Both the position numbers and the translations under genes were made by a program. Below are positions 17,382-26,462 of a DNA stretch of 64,000 nt, piece by piece. The notes under the pieces are model-generated. The model worked only from the letters and a program-made list of their open reading frames with translations, was not told the origin of the DNA and ran no database searches. The stretch lies in contig CAZKWC010000003.1 in NCBI GenBank assembly GCA_964556425.1, positions 29,337 to 93,336 on the forward strand, written 5' to 3'. Source of the stretch: JALQUL01 sp964556425. Lineage in GTDB: Bacteria; Pseudomonadota; Gammaproteobacteria; Burkholderiales; Burkholderiaceae_C. Every line of letters starts with the position of its first letter. Within the stretch, counting starts at the first letter, position 1.

Positions 17382-18064
17382 TGTGCTTTACCTGCATTTC
17401 TTGCTTCTGCTTTATTTTTGAGTTGTGTTTTTACTTCTTCTTCATCCAAATAGCGGAAAGTTTTTGCAGTAGCCTCAAGAATTAGCTTACCTTCTTTTTC
17501 TTTAGTTACATTAGAGGATGGAACTATAGAAATATTATTAAGAGTCACAATTCTAGAAAGCCCAGACACATCAGAACTAAAATGCGCTAAATCGTGGTAT
17601 TTGCCAATCACCCTAACAGAAATAGGTAACTCAGCATAATAATCTTTTAAAACCGCTTGCCCTGGTCTAAACAGCTCAAAACTTAAACCACGGCTAACAC
17701 CTGCCTGATTAATATCAGACAACAATGCATCCATTTCTGATTTGCTTGGTAATTGCTTTTCAAGTTGCGTAACAAAAATTTCAACTTGCTCTTTTTGCCT
17801 TGTTAAGGTTTCAACGTTGTTCGCTTTTTGCAACTTACGGCTAAACTCTTCCTTGTAAAGTGTTTCTTGATCAATTAATCCCTGCAATTCAGTTTCAACA
17901 TCTCGTACAAAAAGTACCCACCCTAATAAGAGGACAGAAAGAGTAACTAATATAAAAACGCCCAATTTAAATGGTGCAGGCCAGTTCCAAGGCTCTTGAG
18001 AATTGAGTTCTGCAAACTGAGATTGCAGATTTTTTTTATCTTCTTTTTTATTTTTTCCAAACAT
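17378..18064 (-). CDS. pilO: Type IV pilus assembly protein PilO
   Basis: PilO is a single-pass inner-membrane protein that dimerises with PilN in the alignment subcomplex. It has a Lys-rich cytoplasmic start (MFGKNKKEDKK), one membrane segment (LGVFILVTLSVLLLGWVLFV, about residues 34-53), a coiled-coil stretch (about 55-105) and the periplasmic ferredoxin-like domain (AELPISVRVIGKYHDLAHF). At 228 residues it fits the family. Confidence 0.95.
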   Translation of the reverse strand: MFGKNKKEDKKNLQSQFAELNSQEPWNWPAPFKLGVFILVTLSVLLLGWVLFVRDVETELQGLIDQETLYKEEFSRKLQKANNVETLTRQKEQVEIFVTQLEKQLPSKSEMDALLSDINQAGVSRGLSFELFRPGQAVLKDYYAELPISVRVIGKYHDLAHFSSDVSGLSRIVTLNNISIVPSSNVTKEKEGKLILEATAKTFRYLDEEEVKTQLKNKAEARNAGKAQ

Positions 18065-18096
18065 AATCTTTTTTTGTGTGAGATAAAATGGAATAT

Positions 18097-18705
18097 TTAT
18101 GGCTTAACAGTTGCACCTGTTGCAACAGATGCACTTTCAACTGGCGTTGCAGGCTTTTGCTTCACAATCATTTGAAAATTTGCAACTTGACGCTGATCAC
18201 GTTGATTGAGATTGGTTGTGGCAGCCACAATCTCTACCAATTCAGGCGTTTCTAACCATGGACTTCGGGTATCTAAATTGGTTAATAACTCAGAAATACG
18301 TTGATTAGATTGAGCTACACCAGCCAAAGTGATTTTACGTCCATCTTGCTTAATTGATGTCAAATACATACCTTCGGGAATAAGTCTGGTAAATTCAGCT
18401 AACAAATGAACAGGTAAATTTCTGTCGGCTTGCAAGTCCTCTACTGCTTTTTTACGCGCTTTTAATGCAAGAATTTCCGCCTCTAAAGTAGCCACTTGTT
18501 TAATTTCAACATCTAACTTTTTAATTTCTTCTGTTAATAACTGATTTCTGTAATTTTGGGACTCAATACTCATTTGAGTATAAGAAATCCAACCATAAGT
18601 TAAGCCCGCACCTAAAAAAGCAAATAAAACCATAGTGTTACGAAAATCAACTTTGCGCTTTTCTCTGGCAATTTCACGGTGAGGTAATAAATTGAGTAAT
18701 ATCAT
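18097..18705 (-). CDS. pilN: Type IV pilus assembly protein PilN
   Basis: PilN binds cytoplasmic PilM through its short N-terminus, which carries the conserved LLNLLPHRE motif at residues 3-11. One membrane segment (TMVLFAFLGAGLTYGWISY) and a coiled coil (about residues 45-95) follow, then the periplasmic PilN domain (LLAEFTRLIPEGMYLTSIKQDG). Its ATG overlaps the pilM stop (ATGA). The 31-bp gap to pilO is the only real spacing in the operon. Confidence 0.95.
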   Translation of the reverse strand: MILLNLLPHREIAREKRKVDFRNTMVLFAFLGAGLTYGWISYTQMSIESQNYRNQLLTEEIKKLDVEIKQVATLEAEILALKARKKAVEDLQADRNLPVHLLAEFTRLIPEGMYLTSIKQDGRKITLAGVAQSNQRISELLTNLDTRSPWLETPELVEIVAATTNLNQRDQRQVANFQMIVKQKPATPVESASVATGATVKP

Positions 18706-19796
18706 GCCAAGAACCTCCGCATAGCAAGACCAGCTGCAAAATGATAAGCAGGAGCTTCTCTGCGCAAACGTTTGTTAATTTGTTCTGACTTGATTGTCAT
18801 GCCTTCAAATGGACTGGCTAGTTCACAAGCAATTCCTGTTTGCGAACTTACAGCACGAGATAAACCTGTAATACAAGAGCCACCACCAGATAAAACAATT
18901 TTACTAATCCTTTGACGACCAGAGGCGGAATGGAAAAATTGAACTCCTCTTTCGATCTCAAGAGCAGTATTGGCCAAATAAGGAGCAATCACACTCGACT
19001 CATAACCCGCTGGTAGATCACGACTTCGTTTTTTTCTTTCTGCATCAGTGGCGCTTAAACCATAATGAGACTCAATTAAATTAGTGAGTTGTGAGCCCCC
19101 AAAATTCAAATCTCTATCGAAAATTAACATTCCATTTTGGTAAACTTGTAAACTAGTAGATACAGAACCCATTTTTAAATTAGCAACCAACGGGCCATCT
19201 TGTGTACCAAACTCATTAGTAGAGTGATTTTCTGGACACACCATTCTGGCACGCACAAAAGCACCAACTTCTAAAATGGCTACTTTTAAACCCGCTGCTT
19301 CAGCAATAGTTTGCCATTCTTCAACTTTGTCTTTGCGTGCCGCTGCTACCAAAACCTCCACCTCTCCTGTTCCTATTACAGGATTGAGTTTGACATAATC
19401 AATATTTACTTCATCTAGGGCCCAAGGTAAATAAGAGGAGATTTCGGATTCAACTTGTGCCTCAAAATCGTTATCATTTAAATCGGCTTGAATATTGACT
19501 GTTTTAGTTACTACAGCAGATGCAGGTAAAGCCATGACAACGTTTTTTGTTTTTGCACCACTTTGGGTCACAGCTCTTTTTACCGAATTAGCAACTTCGA
19601 CCATTTTTTCTACTGAATCGCCCATAATCCAGCCAGGCTGCAGTCTTTCACTCCCACAATGAGCTAGCACAAACTGGCCAGACATACCCCGTTCAAGACC
19701 TACTACCCTAACTACAGACGAGCCTATATCAAGGCCCAACATTGCAACTGGCCGATTCTGGGTTATAGATGAAAAAACATTTGAAAGGAAAGACAA
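18702..19796 (-). CDS. pilM: Type IV pilus assembly ATPase-fold protein PilM
   Basis: PilM is an actin-like cytoplasmic protein that anchors the PilNO complex. It shows the phosphate-1 motif MLGLDIGSSVVRVVGL (19-34), the SHS2-type segment FEAQVESEISSYLPWALDEV, and a second nucleotide motif SKIVLSGGGSCITGL near residue 300. The first codon is TTG (19796), 7 nt after AGGGG; no ATG is available upstream. It is first in the pilMNOPQ operon, reading away from mrcA. Confidence 0.95.
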   Translation of the reverse strand: MSFLSNVFSSITQNRPVAMLGLDIGSSVVRVVGLERGMSGQFVLAHCGSERLQPGWIMGDSVEKMVEVANSVKRAVTQSGAKTKNVVMALPASAVVTKTVNIQADLNDNDFEAQVESEISSYLPWALDEVNIDYVKLNPVIGTGEVEVLVAAARKDKVEEWQTIAEAAGLKVAILEVGAFVRARMVCPENHSTNEFGTQDGPLVANLKMGSVSTSLQVYQNGMLIFDRDLNFGGSQLTNLIESHYGLSATDAERKKRSRDLPAGYESSVIAPYLANTALEIERGVQFFHSASGRQRISKIVLSGGGSCITGLSRAVSSQTGIACELASPFEGMTIKSEQINKRLRREAPAYHFAAGLAMRRFLA

Positions 19797-20197
19797 AACA
19801 AATCCCCTACGTATGCATAAATTAAGAAGTTACTATCTAAAGATTACCAATTACGTAATAAGTCAGATACTATAACTTATAAAAAAAGGCAAAATCATAA
19901 TTACGCCTGCTGATGAATATAAAGATTCCTTATAGTATCTCGCAACAAATGCCTAACAACAACAATTTGTTGCTTGAAATGATGAAGTATTTTTGTTTTT
20001 TTCAAAAATTTAGACTCTAATAATTGCCAATGTTTAGATAATTCAATTTTTTCAAGAATTTTTGCTATTTTCTTTTAAGATTGTCATCGCTATACAATAG
20101 ACAACGTTTTTAACGAATCGGTCGGCCTAAGAGTTTTTCTCTTTCAATTTTACAACTCGAAAGTGCTCTGCACTTTTCAACAACATCTACATATAAC
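19797..20197. promoter_or_regulatory. Divergent pilM/mrcA regulatory region with two inverted repeats
   Basis: This 401-bp AT-rich region drives pilM one way and mrcA the other. AGATACTATAA (19865-19875) recurs in inverted form (TTATAGTATCT, 19930-19940); each copy contains TATAGT, a good -10, pointing outwards on each strand. Next to it GCAACAAAT (19942-19950) is inverted at 19965-19973. A third small hairpin, AAAGTGC/GCACTTT (20160-20176), lies just before the mrcA start. No good -35 was found for either TATAGT. Confidence 0.55.
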
Positions 20198-22528
20198 GTG
20201 GTTAAAAAAATCATATTTGGTTTATTAAGCTTGATTGCCGCACTGGTATTGGCCATCATGCTTGTGATTGGTATCTCGATTGCACTTATCTACCCCACAT
20301 TGCCCGATGTGTCAGAACTAACCGACTATAGACCGAAGTTACCTCTTAGAATTTACGCTGAAAACAACAGCTTAATTGGGGAGTTTGGCGAGGAAAGAAG
20401 AAAATTTGTACCTATTAGTGAAATCCCAGTCATTATGAAACAAGCTATTTTGTCGATTGAGGACTCGAATTTTTATTCTCATGGAGGAATTGACTTAAAA
20501 GGTGTACTCAGAGCTGGACTAGCCAACTTAAGTAGCTCTAGCAGGCAAGGAGCCTCTACCATCACCATGCAAGTTGCAAGGAATGTCTATTTATCAAATG
20601 AACAAACCTATTCTCGTAAAATTTACGAAATGATGCTGACCTTTAAATTAGAAAAATCATTAAGCAAAGATCAAATTCTTGAAGTTTATATGAATCAAAT
20701 CTACTTAGGTGAAAAGGCATACGGCTTTGCTGCTGCCGCCGAAACCTATTTTGGTAAGTCAATTGGCCAAATTACTATAGCCGAAGCGGCCATGTTAGCG
20801 GGGCTCCCTAAAGCACCTTCAAAATACAATCCAATCGTTAATCGTGAAAGAGCCACTGTCAGACAACAATATATTATTGAAAGAATGTTGGAACTGGGTT
20901 ACATCACGCCAGCGCAAGCCGAAGAAGCAAAATCAGAAGTATTGACGCTTAAACATCGGAATCAATTTCTTAACGTGCAGGCCGATTATGTTGCAGAAAT
21001 GGCTAGGCAGCTCATTTACGCCCAATACGGCGAACTTACCTACACTAGAGGTATTAATGTTTATACCACGCTAAATGATGAGCTACAAAATACGGCCTAT
21101 CAGTCATTAAGGCAAGGCATTATTGATTACGAAAGACGCCAGATTTATCGAGGCCCTGAAAAGTTTATTGAACTAGGCAACACTCAAAAAGAAATTGAAG
21201 ACACACTTGATGATGCCTTTAATGAATTTTCTAATAATGATGACATTTTAGTGGCTGTTGTACTTGACGTGAATCCTCAAAAAATTCAAGCTGTACTTAA
21301 CTCTGGTGAACACATAGAAATTACCGCAGAAGGACTTAAACCAGTTCAATCGGGTCTTGCAAAATCAGCTCCAGCAAAACAAAAAATTACGCGTGGAGCA
21401 GTTATTCGAGTTCGTAAAAATATCAAAGGCAATTGGGAAGCTACTCAATTACCAGAAGTAGAAGGGGCTTTTGTTGCCGTAGATCCTAAAACGGGTGGAA
21501 TAAAAGCCTTAGTAGGAGGTTTTGACTTTGATAAAAACAAATTTAATCATGTCACACAGGCGTGGCGCCAACCGGGCTCAAGTTTTAAGCCTTTTATTTA
21601 TTCAGCCTCACTTGAAAAAGGACTCACTCCCGCAACTCTCATTAATGACAGTGAATTGTTTTTCTCTGCAGCTCAAACTGGAGGTCAAGCTTGGGAGCCC
21701 AAAAATTATGACGGCAGTTTTGATGGGCCCATGACCATGAGAACGGCACTTGCCAAATCAAAAAATATGGTTTCGATTCGTATTTTACAAGAAATCCAGC
21801 CACAATTTGCTCAGGATTGGATTACAAGATTTGGTTTTGATGCAAGCAGACATCCACCCTATCTTACAATGGCTTTAGGCGCAGGTTCCGTTACACCACT
21901 TCAAATGGCAAGTGCCTATTCTGTTTTTGCAAACGGCGGACACTTTTTAAAACCTTACCTTATTACCAAAATTACCGACCAAAAAGGTAATGTGCTAATT
22001 GAGACTAAAAAACCACAACTTGATGATACTAATTTGGTAATAGAACCAAGAAATGCTTTTGTGACCACTAGTCTTTTACAAGAAGTGACGGTTAGAGGTA
22101 CTGCCGCCAAGGCAGCAGCTCAACTCAAACGCACCGACATATATGGAAAAACGGGGACTACCAATGATGCAATTGATGCATGGTTTGCCGGCTACCATCC
22201 ATCCTTAGTGGCTGTGGTTTGGATGGGCTATGACACCCCTAGAAATATGGGATCCCGAGAAACTGGAGGGGGATTGAGCTTACCAATTTGGATACGTTTT
22301 ATGGATGTAGCACTTAAAAACACACCTATTGAAGAACCATTGCCACCTACAGGCATTATCCAAGTCGGTAACGAATGGTATTTTGAAGAATTTGGTCCTG
22401 GTAAAGGAATGACTAACTTAAAATCTGCCAATGCTAATAGTGAAGCAGAAAGTGATAGAGCTGGTAGCTCGCCACTCAATCCTTCATCAGACGAAAAGAA
22501 AAGTATCTTAGATTTGTTCCTTAACTAA
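20198..22528 (+). CDS. mrcA: Penicillin-binding protein 1A, bifunctional glycosyltransferase/transpeptidase
   Basis: This class A PBP polymerises glycan strands and cross-links peptides in the periplasm. It has one N-terminal membrane anchor (about residues 4-32). The GT51 domain carries catalytic Glu88 in SIEDSNFYSHGG and the RQGASTITMQVARNVYL block (116-132). An OB-like insertion follows (about 315-420). The transpeptidase has SSFK with nucleophile Ser461, an SKN motif and KTGT at 651-654. The start is GTG (20198). At 776 residues it is typical of PBP1A. The neighbours pilMNOPQ and cyaY/lptM are the usual betaproteobacterial context. Confidence 0.95.
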   Translation: MVKKIIFGLLSLIAALVLAIMLVIGISIALIYPTLPDVSELTDYRPKLPLRIYAENNSLIGEFGEERRKFVPISEIPVIMKQAILSIEDSNFYSHGGIDLKGVLRAGLANLSSSSRQGASTITMQVARNVYLSNEQTYSRKIYEMMLTFKLEKSLSKDQILEVYMNQIYLGEKAYGFAAAAETYFGKSIGQITIAEAAMLAGLPKAPSKYNPIVNRERATVRQQYIIERMLELGYITPAQAEEAKSEVLTLKHRNQFLNVQADYVAEMARQLIYAQYGELTYTRGINVYTTLNDELQNTAYQSLRQGIIDYERRQIYRGPEKFIELGNTQKEIEDTLDDAFNEFSNNDDILVAVVLDVNPQKIQAVLNSGEHIEITAEGLKPVQSGLAKSAPAKQKITRGAVIRVRKNIKGNWEATQLPEVEGAFVAVDPKTGGIKALVGGFDFDKNKFNHVTQAWRQPGSSFKPFIYSASLEKGLTPATLINDSELFFSAAQTGGQAWEPKNYDGSFDGPMTMRTALAKSKNMVSIRILQEIQPQFAQDWITRFGFDASRHPPYLTMALGAGSVTPLQMASAYSVFANGGHFLKPYLITKITDQKGNVLIETKKPQLDDTNLVIEPRNAFVTTSLLQEVTVRGTAAKAAAQLKRTDIYGKTGTTNDAIDAWFAGYHPSLVAVVWMGYDTPRNMGSRETGGGLSLPIWIRFMDVALKNTPIEEPLPPTGIIQVGNEWYFEEFGPGKGMTNLKSANANSEAESDRAGSSPLNPSSDEKKSILDLFLN

Positions 22529-22564
22529 ATATAAGTCAGCCATTTCTACGAGGTAAAACTATCG

Positions 22565-22612
22565 CCATAAACCAATATAAGCCTACATCATAAGATGCGT
22601 GCTGGTTTATGG
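22565..22612. repeat. 10-bp inverted repeat with structured loop between mrcA and cyaY
   Basis: CCATAAACCA (22565-22574) is exactly inverted at 22603-22612. The 28-nt loop includes a small CATC/GATG hairpin, and a CCTAC/GTAGG pair (22582-22586, 22612-22616) could form an alternative fold. There is no clear T-run. It lies between convergent genes and may act as a transcript end or stabiliser. Confidence 0.55.
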
Positions 22613-22630
22613 TAGGACTCTATTCATTTT

Positions 22631-22960
22631 TTATTTTTTGAACTCTAATGGCTGTCTTGCATGCAGACTAGCTTGTTCTGATAAATGAGAAAAAAACTCT
22701 CCTTGACCTTTTGTATCTTGCCAAGAATTATTTTGCCATTTATAGTGATAGCCACCGCTTTTAGCAGCCATCCAAACCTCATGCAATGGTTTTTGCAAAT
22801 TAATCACAATTTGCGACCTATCTTGAAAGGTTACGGTTACCATAGAGCCTACACGTTGATTATCTAAATCAATGTCAAGTGCTTCATTAATTTGATCACA
22901 CTGGGCCTCCACTGCTTTTAAAAGTGCTTCTGCTTGTGTTAAAAATTCTAAATCTGTCAT
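22631..22960 (-). CDS. cyaY: Frataxin homologue CyaY
   Basis: CyaY binds iron and the cysteine desulfurase IscS and modulates iron-sulfur cluster assembly. The small protein (109 residues) has the acidic first helix (MTDLEFLTQAEALLKAVEAQ), the beta-sheet core VTVTFQDRSQIVINLQKPLHEVW, and the AAKSGGYHYKW and GEFFSHLSEQAS blocks. I start at the second ATG (22960), which has GAGGA at the right distance; the first (22966) sits directly on that site. It diverges from lptM, with the two start codons only 12 nt apart. Confidence 0.95.
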   Translation of the reverse strand: MTDLEFLTQAEALLKAVEAQCDQINEALDIDLDNQRVGSMVTVTFQDRSQIVINLQKPLHEVWMAAKSGGYHYKWQNNSWQDTKGQGEFFSHLSEQASLHARQPLEFKK

Positions 22961-22972
22961 AAACATTCCTCT

Positions 22973-23152
22973 ATGAAAACTACTTTAAATCAACGAATTC
23001 GATTTTCTGCTTTGTTAGGTATTGTCCTAGTATTTGGTATCACCCTTTCTGCGTGTGGACAAAAAGGTGCTCTTTATTTAAGTGATAAAGCATCCAACAA
23101 TACCCCAAAACAATCACAACAGGCTAGCTCGGCAACTTCTACTGCCAACTAA
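22973..23152 (+). CDS. lptM: LptM (YifL-type) small lipoprotein
   Basis: This 59-residue lipoprotein has a signal peptide (SALLGIVLVFGITLSAC) and lipobox LSAC, followed immediately by CGQKGALYLS, the hallmark of LptM. LptM helps the LptD/LptE lipopolysaccharide translocon mature at the outer membrane. The tail is Ser/Gln/Asn-rich and probably disordered. No ribosome site precedes the ATG. A TTGTGT (22934-22939), 18 bp, CATAAA (22958-22963) promoter inside cyaY would start the RNA almost at the ATG, so a leaderless mRNA is possible. The usual partner lysA is not here; a terminator follows instead. Confidence 0.92.
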   Translation: MKTTLNQRIRFSALLGIVLVFGITLSACGQKGALYLSDKASNNTPKQSQQASSATSTAN

Positions 23153-23213
23153 ATATTGCTTAATTAACCTTTATATTCAATCTGCAAGCATTAATTGATG
23201 TAAAAGTTATTTC

Positions 23214-23244
23214 AATCGTTTTGCGCTTCAAATGCAAAACGATT
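23214..23244 (+). repeat. 11-bp hairpin downstream of lptM
   Basis: AATCGTTTTGC (23214-23224) pairs perfectly with GCAAAACGATT (23234-23244) around a 9-nt loop. It lacks a long T-run and is followed 30 bp later by a classical terminator. Confidence 0.7.
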
Positions 23245-23273
23245 TACTGAACCTAAGCCTAAAAAACCAACTC

Positions 23274-23304
23274 TGCCCTTTATAATAAGGGCAATTTTAT
23301 TTTT
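23274..23304 (+). terminator. Rho-independent terminator between lptM and gmd
   Basis: TGCCCTT (23274-23280) pairs with AAGGGCA (23287-23293) around TATAAT, followed by ATTTTATTTTT. It separates lptM from the polysaccharide cassette. Confidence 0.85.
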
Positions 23305-23373
23305 CATAACGGATCAAGTGTTAAGAAGTTTTTAAGAGCTTTTGCACCAAACCACTCTACCTGACTTAACTGA

Positions 23374-24408
23374 ATGAAAACTGCAATCATTACTGGAATC
23401 TCTGGCCAAGACGGCGCTTACTTGGCTGAACTATTACTCGCAAAAGGTTATAAAGTTTACGGCACCTATCGCCGTACGAGTTCAGTTAATTTTTGGCGCA
23501 TCGAAGAATTAGGCATTCAAAACCATCCGAATTTGCATTTAGTTGAATATGATTTGACCGATCTAGGTAGTAATTTAAGTTTGGTACAAAAAGTACAACC
23601 AGACGAAATCTACAATTTAGCTGCACAAAGTTTTGTGGGTGTTAGTTTTGACCAACCCACCACAACTGCACAAATTACTGGTATTGGTGCATTAAATTTA
23701 CTTGAAGCAATTCGTTTAGTTAACCCTAAAATTCGTTTTTACCAAGCCAGCACCTCCGAAATGTTTGGCAAAGTCCAAGCTATTCCGCAAATCGAAGAAA
23801 CACCATTTTATCCTCGTAGCCCTTACGGCGTGGCAAAACTTTATGCCCATTGGATGACGGTTAACTATCGTGAAAGCTACGATATATTTGGTTCAAGCGG
23901 TATTTTATTTAACCACGAAAGCCCATTGCGCGGTCGTGAATTCGTAACTCGTAAAATTACCGATAGCGTGGCCAAAATCTCTTTAGGCCAACTCGACTGT
24001 GTTGAGTTAGGTAACCTTGATGCCAAACGTGACTGGGGCTTTGCTAAAGAGTATGTAGAAGGTATGTGGCGTATGCTACAAGCCGAGAGCCCAGACACTT
24101 TTGTATTGGCTACTAACCGTACCGAAACTGTTCGTGACTTCGTTAAAATGGCATTTAAAGGTGCCAACATTGATGTTGAGTTTAAAGGTCAAGCCGAAAA
24201 CGAAACGGCCATCAACACGGCTAACGGTAAAACTGTTATGAAAATTAACCCACGCTTTTACCGCCCAGCAGAAGTAGAGTTATTAATTGGTAACCCGGCT
24301 AAAGCCAAAGCTATTTTAGGCTGGGTACCCAAAACTACACTTGAAGAACTTTGCGGCATGATGGTGCAAGCCGATTTACGTCGTAATCAACAAGGATTCT
24401 CATTTTGA
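23374..24408 (+). CDS. gmd: GDP-mannose 4,6-dehydratase
   Basis: Gmd converts GDP-D-mannose to GDP-4-keto-6-deoxymannose, the branch point to GDP-rhamnose, GDP-fucose and related sugars. This short-chain dehydrogenase-type protein has an NADP site (ITGISGQDGAYLAELL, residues 7-22), the catalytic Thr in STSEMFG, YGVAK (Tyr/Lys) and the family block FNHESPLRGREFVTRKI. At 344 residues it is normal. The ATG follows a terminator by about 70 bp and has a weak ribosome site. It overlaps the next gene, so the pathway steps are coupled. Confidence 0.95.
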   Translation: MKTAIITGISGQDGAYLAELLLAKGYKVYGTYRRTSSVNFWRIEELGIQNHPNLHLVEYDLTDLGSNLSLVQKVQPDEIYNLAAQSFVGVSFDQPTTTAQITGIGALNLLEAIRLVNPKIRFYQASTSEMFGKVQAIPQIEETPFYPRSPYGVAKLYAHWMTVNYRESYDIFGSSGILFNHESPLRGREFVTRKITDSVAKISLGQLDCVELGNLDAKRDWGFAKEYVEGMWRMLQAESPDTFVLATNRTETVRDFVKMAFKGANIDVEFKGQAENETAINTANGKTVMKINPRFYRPAEVELLIGNPAKAKAILGWVPKTTLEELCGMMVQADLRRNQQGFSF

Positions 24409-25274
24409 AAATTGCGTTAACAGGTGCTAAAGGGTTTACAGGTCAGCATTTTGCTTCTTTAGCTCGCAAATTCGAGCATGAAGTAGTAGCAATTGAGTCT
24501 GACTTGCAAGACCCGACGGCCCTTACAGCTGAATTTCAAAAACACGGTGAAAACGGTGTTTTTGATGCAGTAGTTCATTTGGCCGCTATTAGCCACGTGG
24601 TTCACAACGATTTAAGCGCCTATTACAAGGTCAATGTAGCGGGTTCTGCACACCTTTTAGAGGCAGTGTTGGCAACAGGGCATGCCAGTAAAATTTTATT
24701 AGCCAGCAGTGCTAATATTTATGGCAACTGTGATGCCTCTCCCATCACCGAGAAGCAACTACCTGCACCAGTTAATCATTACGCAGTGAGTAAATTAGCC
24801 ATGGAATACATGGCTAAAACTTATTCTGATAAATTACCCATAGTGGTGGCACGTCCCTTTAATTACACTGGGCCAGGCCATGATAAAGCGTTTTTAATAC
24901 CTAAATTGGTTCATCATTTTGTGACTCAAGCCAACCAAGTTTCATTGGGCAATTTGCATGTTATGCGTGAGTTCAATGATGTCAGAATGGTGGCGCAATG
25001 TTATTTGGATTTAATCCAAAATGGCATAGCCAACGAGGCCTACAATATTTGCACGGGCCAAGCCTACTCCTTACAAACCGTCATTTCACAATTAGAACAA
25101 CTCTCTGGACAAACCATAGAGGTAGTGGTGAACCCCGCTTTTGTAAGAGCCAACGAGGTTCACCGTTTATGTGGCGACCCTTCCAAATTATTAACCGCTA
25201 GTTCAGCCCTTGAACAATACACTTTATCTGACACTTTAAGTTGGATGTTAAAAGAGGCCATTGCGGCCAATTAA
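24405..25274 (+). CDS. rmd: GDP-4-keto-6-deoxy-D-mannose reductase (Rmd-like)
   Basis: This enzyme would reduce Gmd's product to GDP-D-rhamnose, the precursor of D-rhamnan-type O-polysaccharides. The 289-residue SDR protein has ALTGAKGFTGQHF (nucleotide site), SSANIYG, YAVSKLAMEY (Tyr/Lys pair) and the Rmd-like RPFNYTGPGHDKAFLIPKLVHHF plus REFNDVR. The start is TTG, overlapping the gmd stop (TTGA), with AAGGA upstream. Related reductases give GDP-fucose or GDP-6-deoxytalose, so the sugar is inferred from overall resemblance. Confidence 0.85.
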   Translation: MKIALTGAKGFTGQHFASLARKFEHEVVAIESDLQDPTALTAEFQKHGENGVFDAVVHLAAISHVVHNDLSAYYKVNVAGSAHLLEAVLATGHASKILLASSANIYGNCDASPITEKQLPAPVNHYAVSKLAMEYMAKTYSDKLPIVVARPFNYTGPGHDKAFLIPKLVHHFVTQANQVSLGNLHVMREFNDVRMVAQCYLDLIQNGIANEAYNICTGQAYSLQTVISQLEQLSGQTIEVVVNPAFVRANEVHRLCGDPSKLLTASSALEQYTLSDTLSWMLKEAIAAN

Positions 25275-25301
25275 TTTATATATTTTTTCAGAGCTTTGTT
25301 T

Positions 25302-26462
25302 ATGACCCATACTCATTTACCATTACGTGTGGGCATTGGTTGTACTGCACTTGCCAAAAGCAAACGTAGTCAATATGCAGATGGTATTGCCATTTACACT
25401 GATGAATTATTAAAATTTTTGCCGCAAACACCCAACAATTTGCAGCTCGAAAAAGTGGTGTGTGGACAAAACCTCCAAGCCTTTTTGCCCACATCCCTTT
25501 CACTCTCACACTCTTATGAGTTGGCAAGTTTGTTAGCCGCTGTATCTGACCTACCTTTTAAAGGCAGCCAACTTTTAGAGCAGCAAATCGATTTATTTCA
25601 TTCGACTGATCACTATATTCCTAAGTTAAAAAATACACCCGTAATTGCTACTATTCATGATGTGATTGGGCAAAAACATCCTGAATGGGTAAACCCACAA
25701 TTACGCACTGCCAAAAATGCTTTGTTTAAAAAAACAGCACTCTGGGCCGATCATATTATTACGATTTCTGAGTTTTCTAAAAAAGACATTACTGAAGTTT
25801 TAAATATTCCAGCCGACAAAATTAGTGTGGTGGCGCAAGGTGTTAATCCAGAATTTTTTAATCTAGTTGCTCCAGAACAAAAAGAATTAATCCTTCAAAA
25901 ATATAATTTAGAAAGTGGTTTTTTTGTGATGGTGGGCACTTTACAGCCTCGTAAAAATATTATTAAGGCAATTGAGGCCCATCATTTATTACCTGAAATG
26001 ATAAAGAGAAAACATCCTTTAGTCGTTATTGGCCAAGAGGGTAGTCGCACCGAAGAACTCAAAAAAGCATTGTTACAACATGAGGCTTTAGGTTTTGGTC
26101 GATGGTTGCAATATGTGCCCAGAACCAATTTATTTGCTTTATTACAATCTGCCCAAGCATTGTTATTTCCATCACTTTACGAAGGATTTGGATTACCCGT
26201 ATTAGAAGGATTTGCCAGTCAAATTCCAGTGATTGCATCCAATACCACCTCTATTCCAGAGGTTGCGCAAGATGCCGCATTTTTAGTTAATCCATTAAGC
26301 TCTGATGAAATAAGTCAAGCCATGACGGAATCGTTAAGGCAAAATAATGCAGCAAAAATTCAAGCAGGTTTAAAACTAGCTAAGCAATTTTCTTGGTTAG
26401 CTACAGCAGAAAAAACTGCCCAAATATACCAAACCGTGACCTCTCATCCTAGGCCTTTATGA
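25302..26462 (+). CDS. Glycosyltransferase, GT4 family (first of two)
   Basis: This GT-B-fold enzyme probably adds a deoxyhexose or mannose-type residue from a GDP-sugar to a lipid-linked polysaccharide at the inner membrane. The N-terminal half has a glycine-poor acceptor domain (YADGIAIYTDELLKFL). The C-terminal half has GTLQPRKNIIKAIEAHHLL and the donor-site block SLYEGFGLPVLEGFASQIPVIASNTTSIPEV, with the EX7E glutamates. I start at the ATG at 25302 rather than an in-frame TTG at 25296. The next gene overlaps by 4 bp. Confidence 0.9.
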   Translation: MTHTHLPLRVGIGCTALAKSKRSQYADGIAIYTDELLKFLPQTPNNLQLEKVVCGQNLQAFLPTSLSLSHSYELASLLAAVSDLPFKGSQLLEQQIDLFHSTDHYIPKLKNTPVIATIHDVIGQKHPEWVNPQLRTAKNALFKKTALWADHIITISEFSKKDITEVLNIPADKISVVAQGVNPEFFNLVAPEQKELILQKYNLESGFFVMVGTLQPRKNIIKAIEAHHLLPEMIKRKHPLVVIGQEGSRTEELKKALLQHEALGFGRWLQYVPRTNLFALLQSAQALLFPSLYEGFGLPVLEGFASQIPVIASNTTSIPEVAQDAAFLVNPLSSDEISQAMTESLRQNNAAKIQAGLKLAKQFSWLATAEKTAQIYQTVTSHPRPL

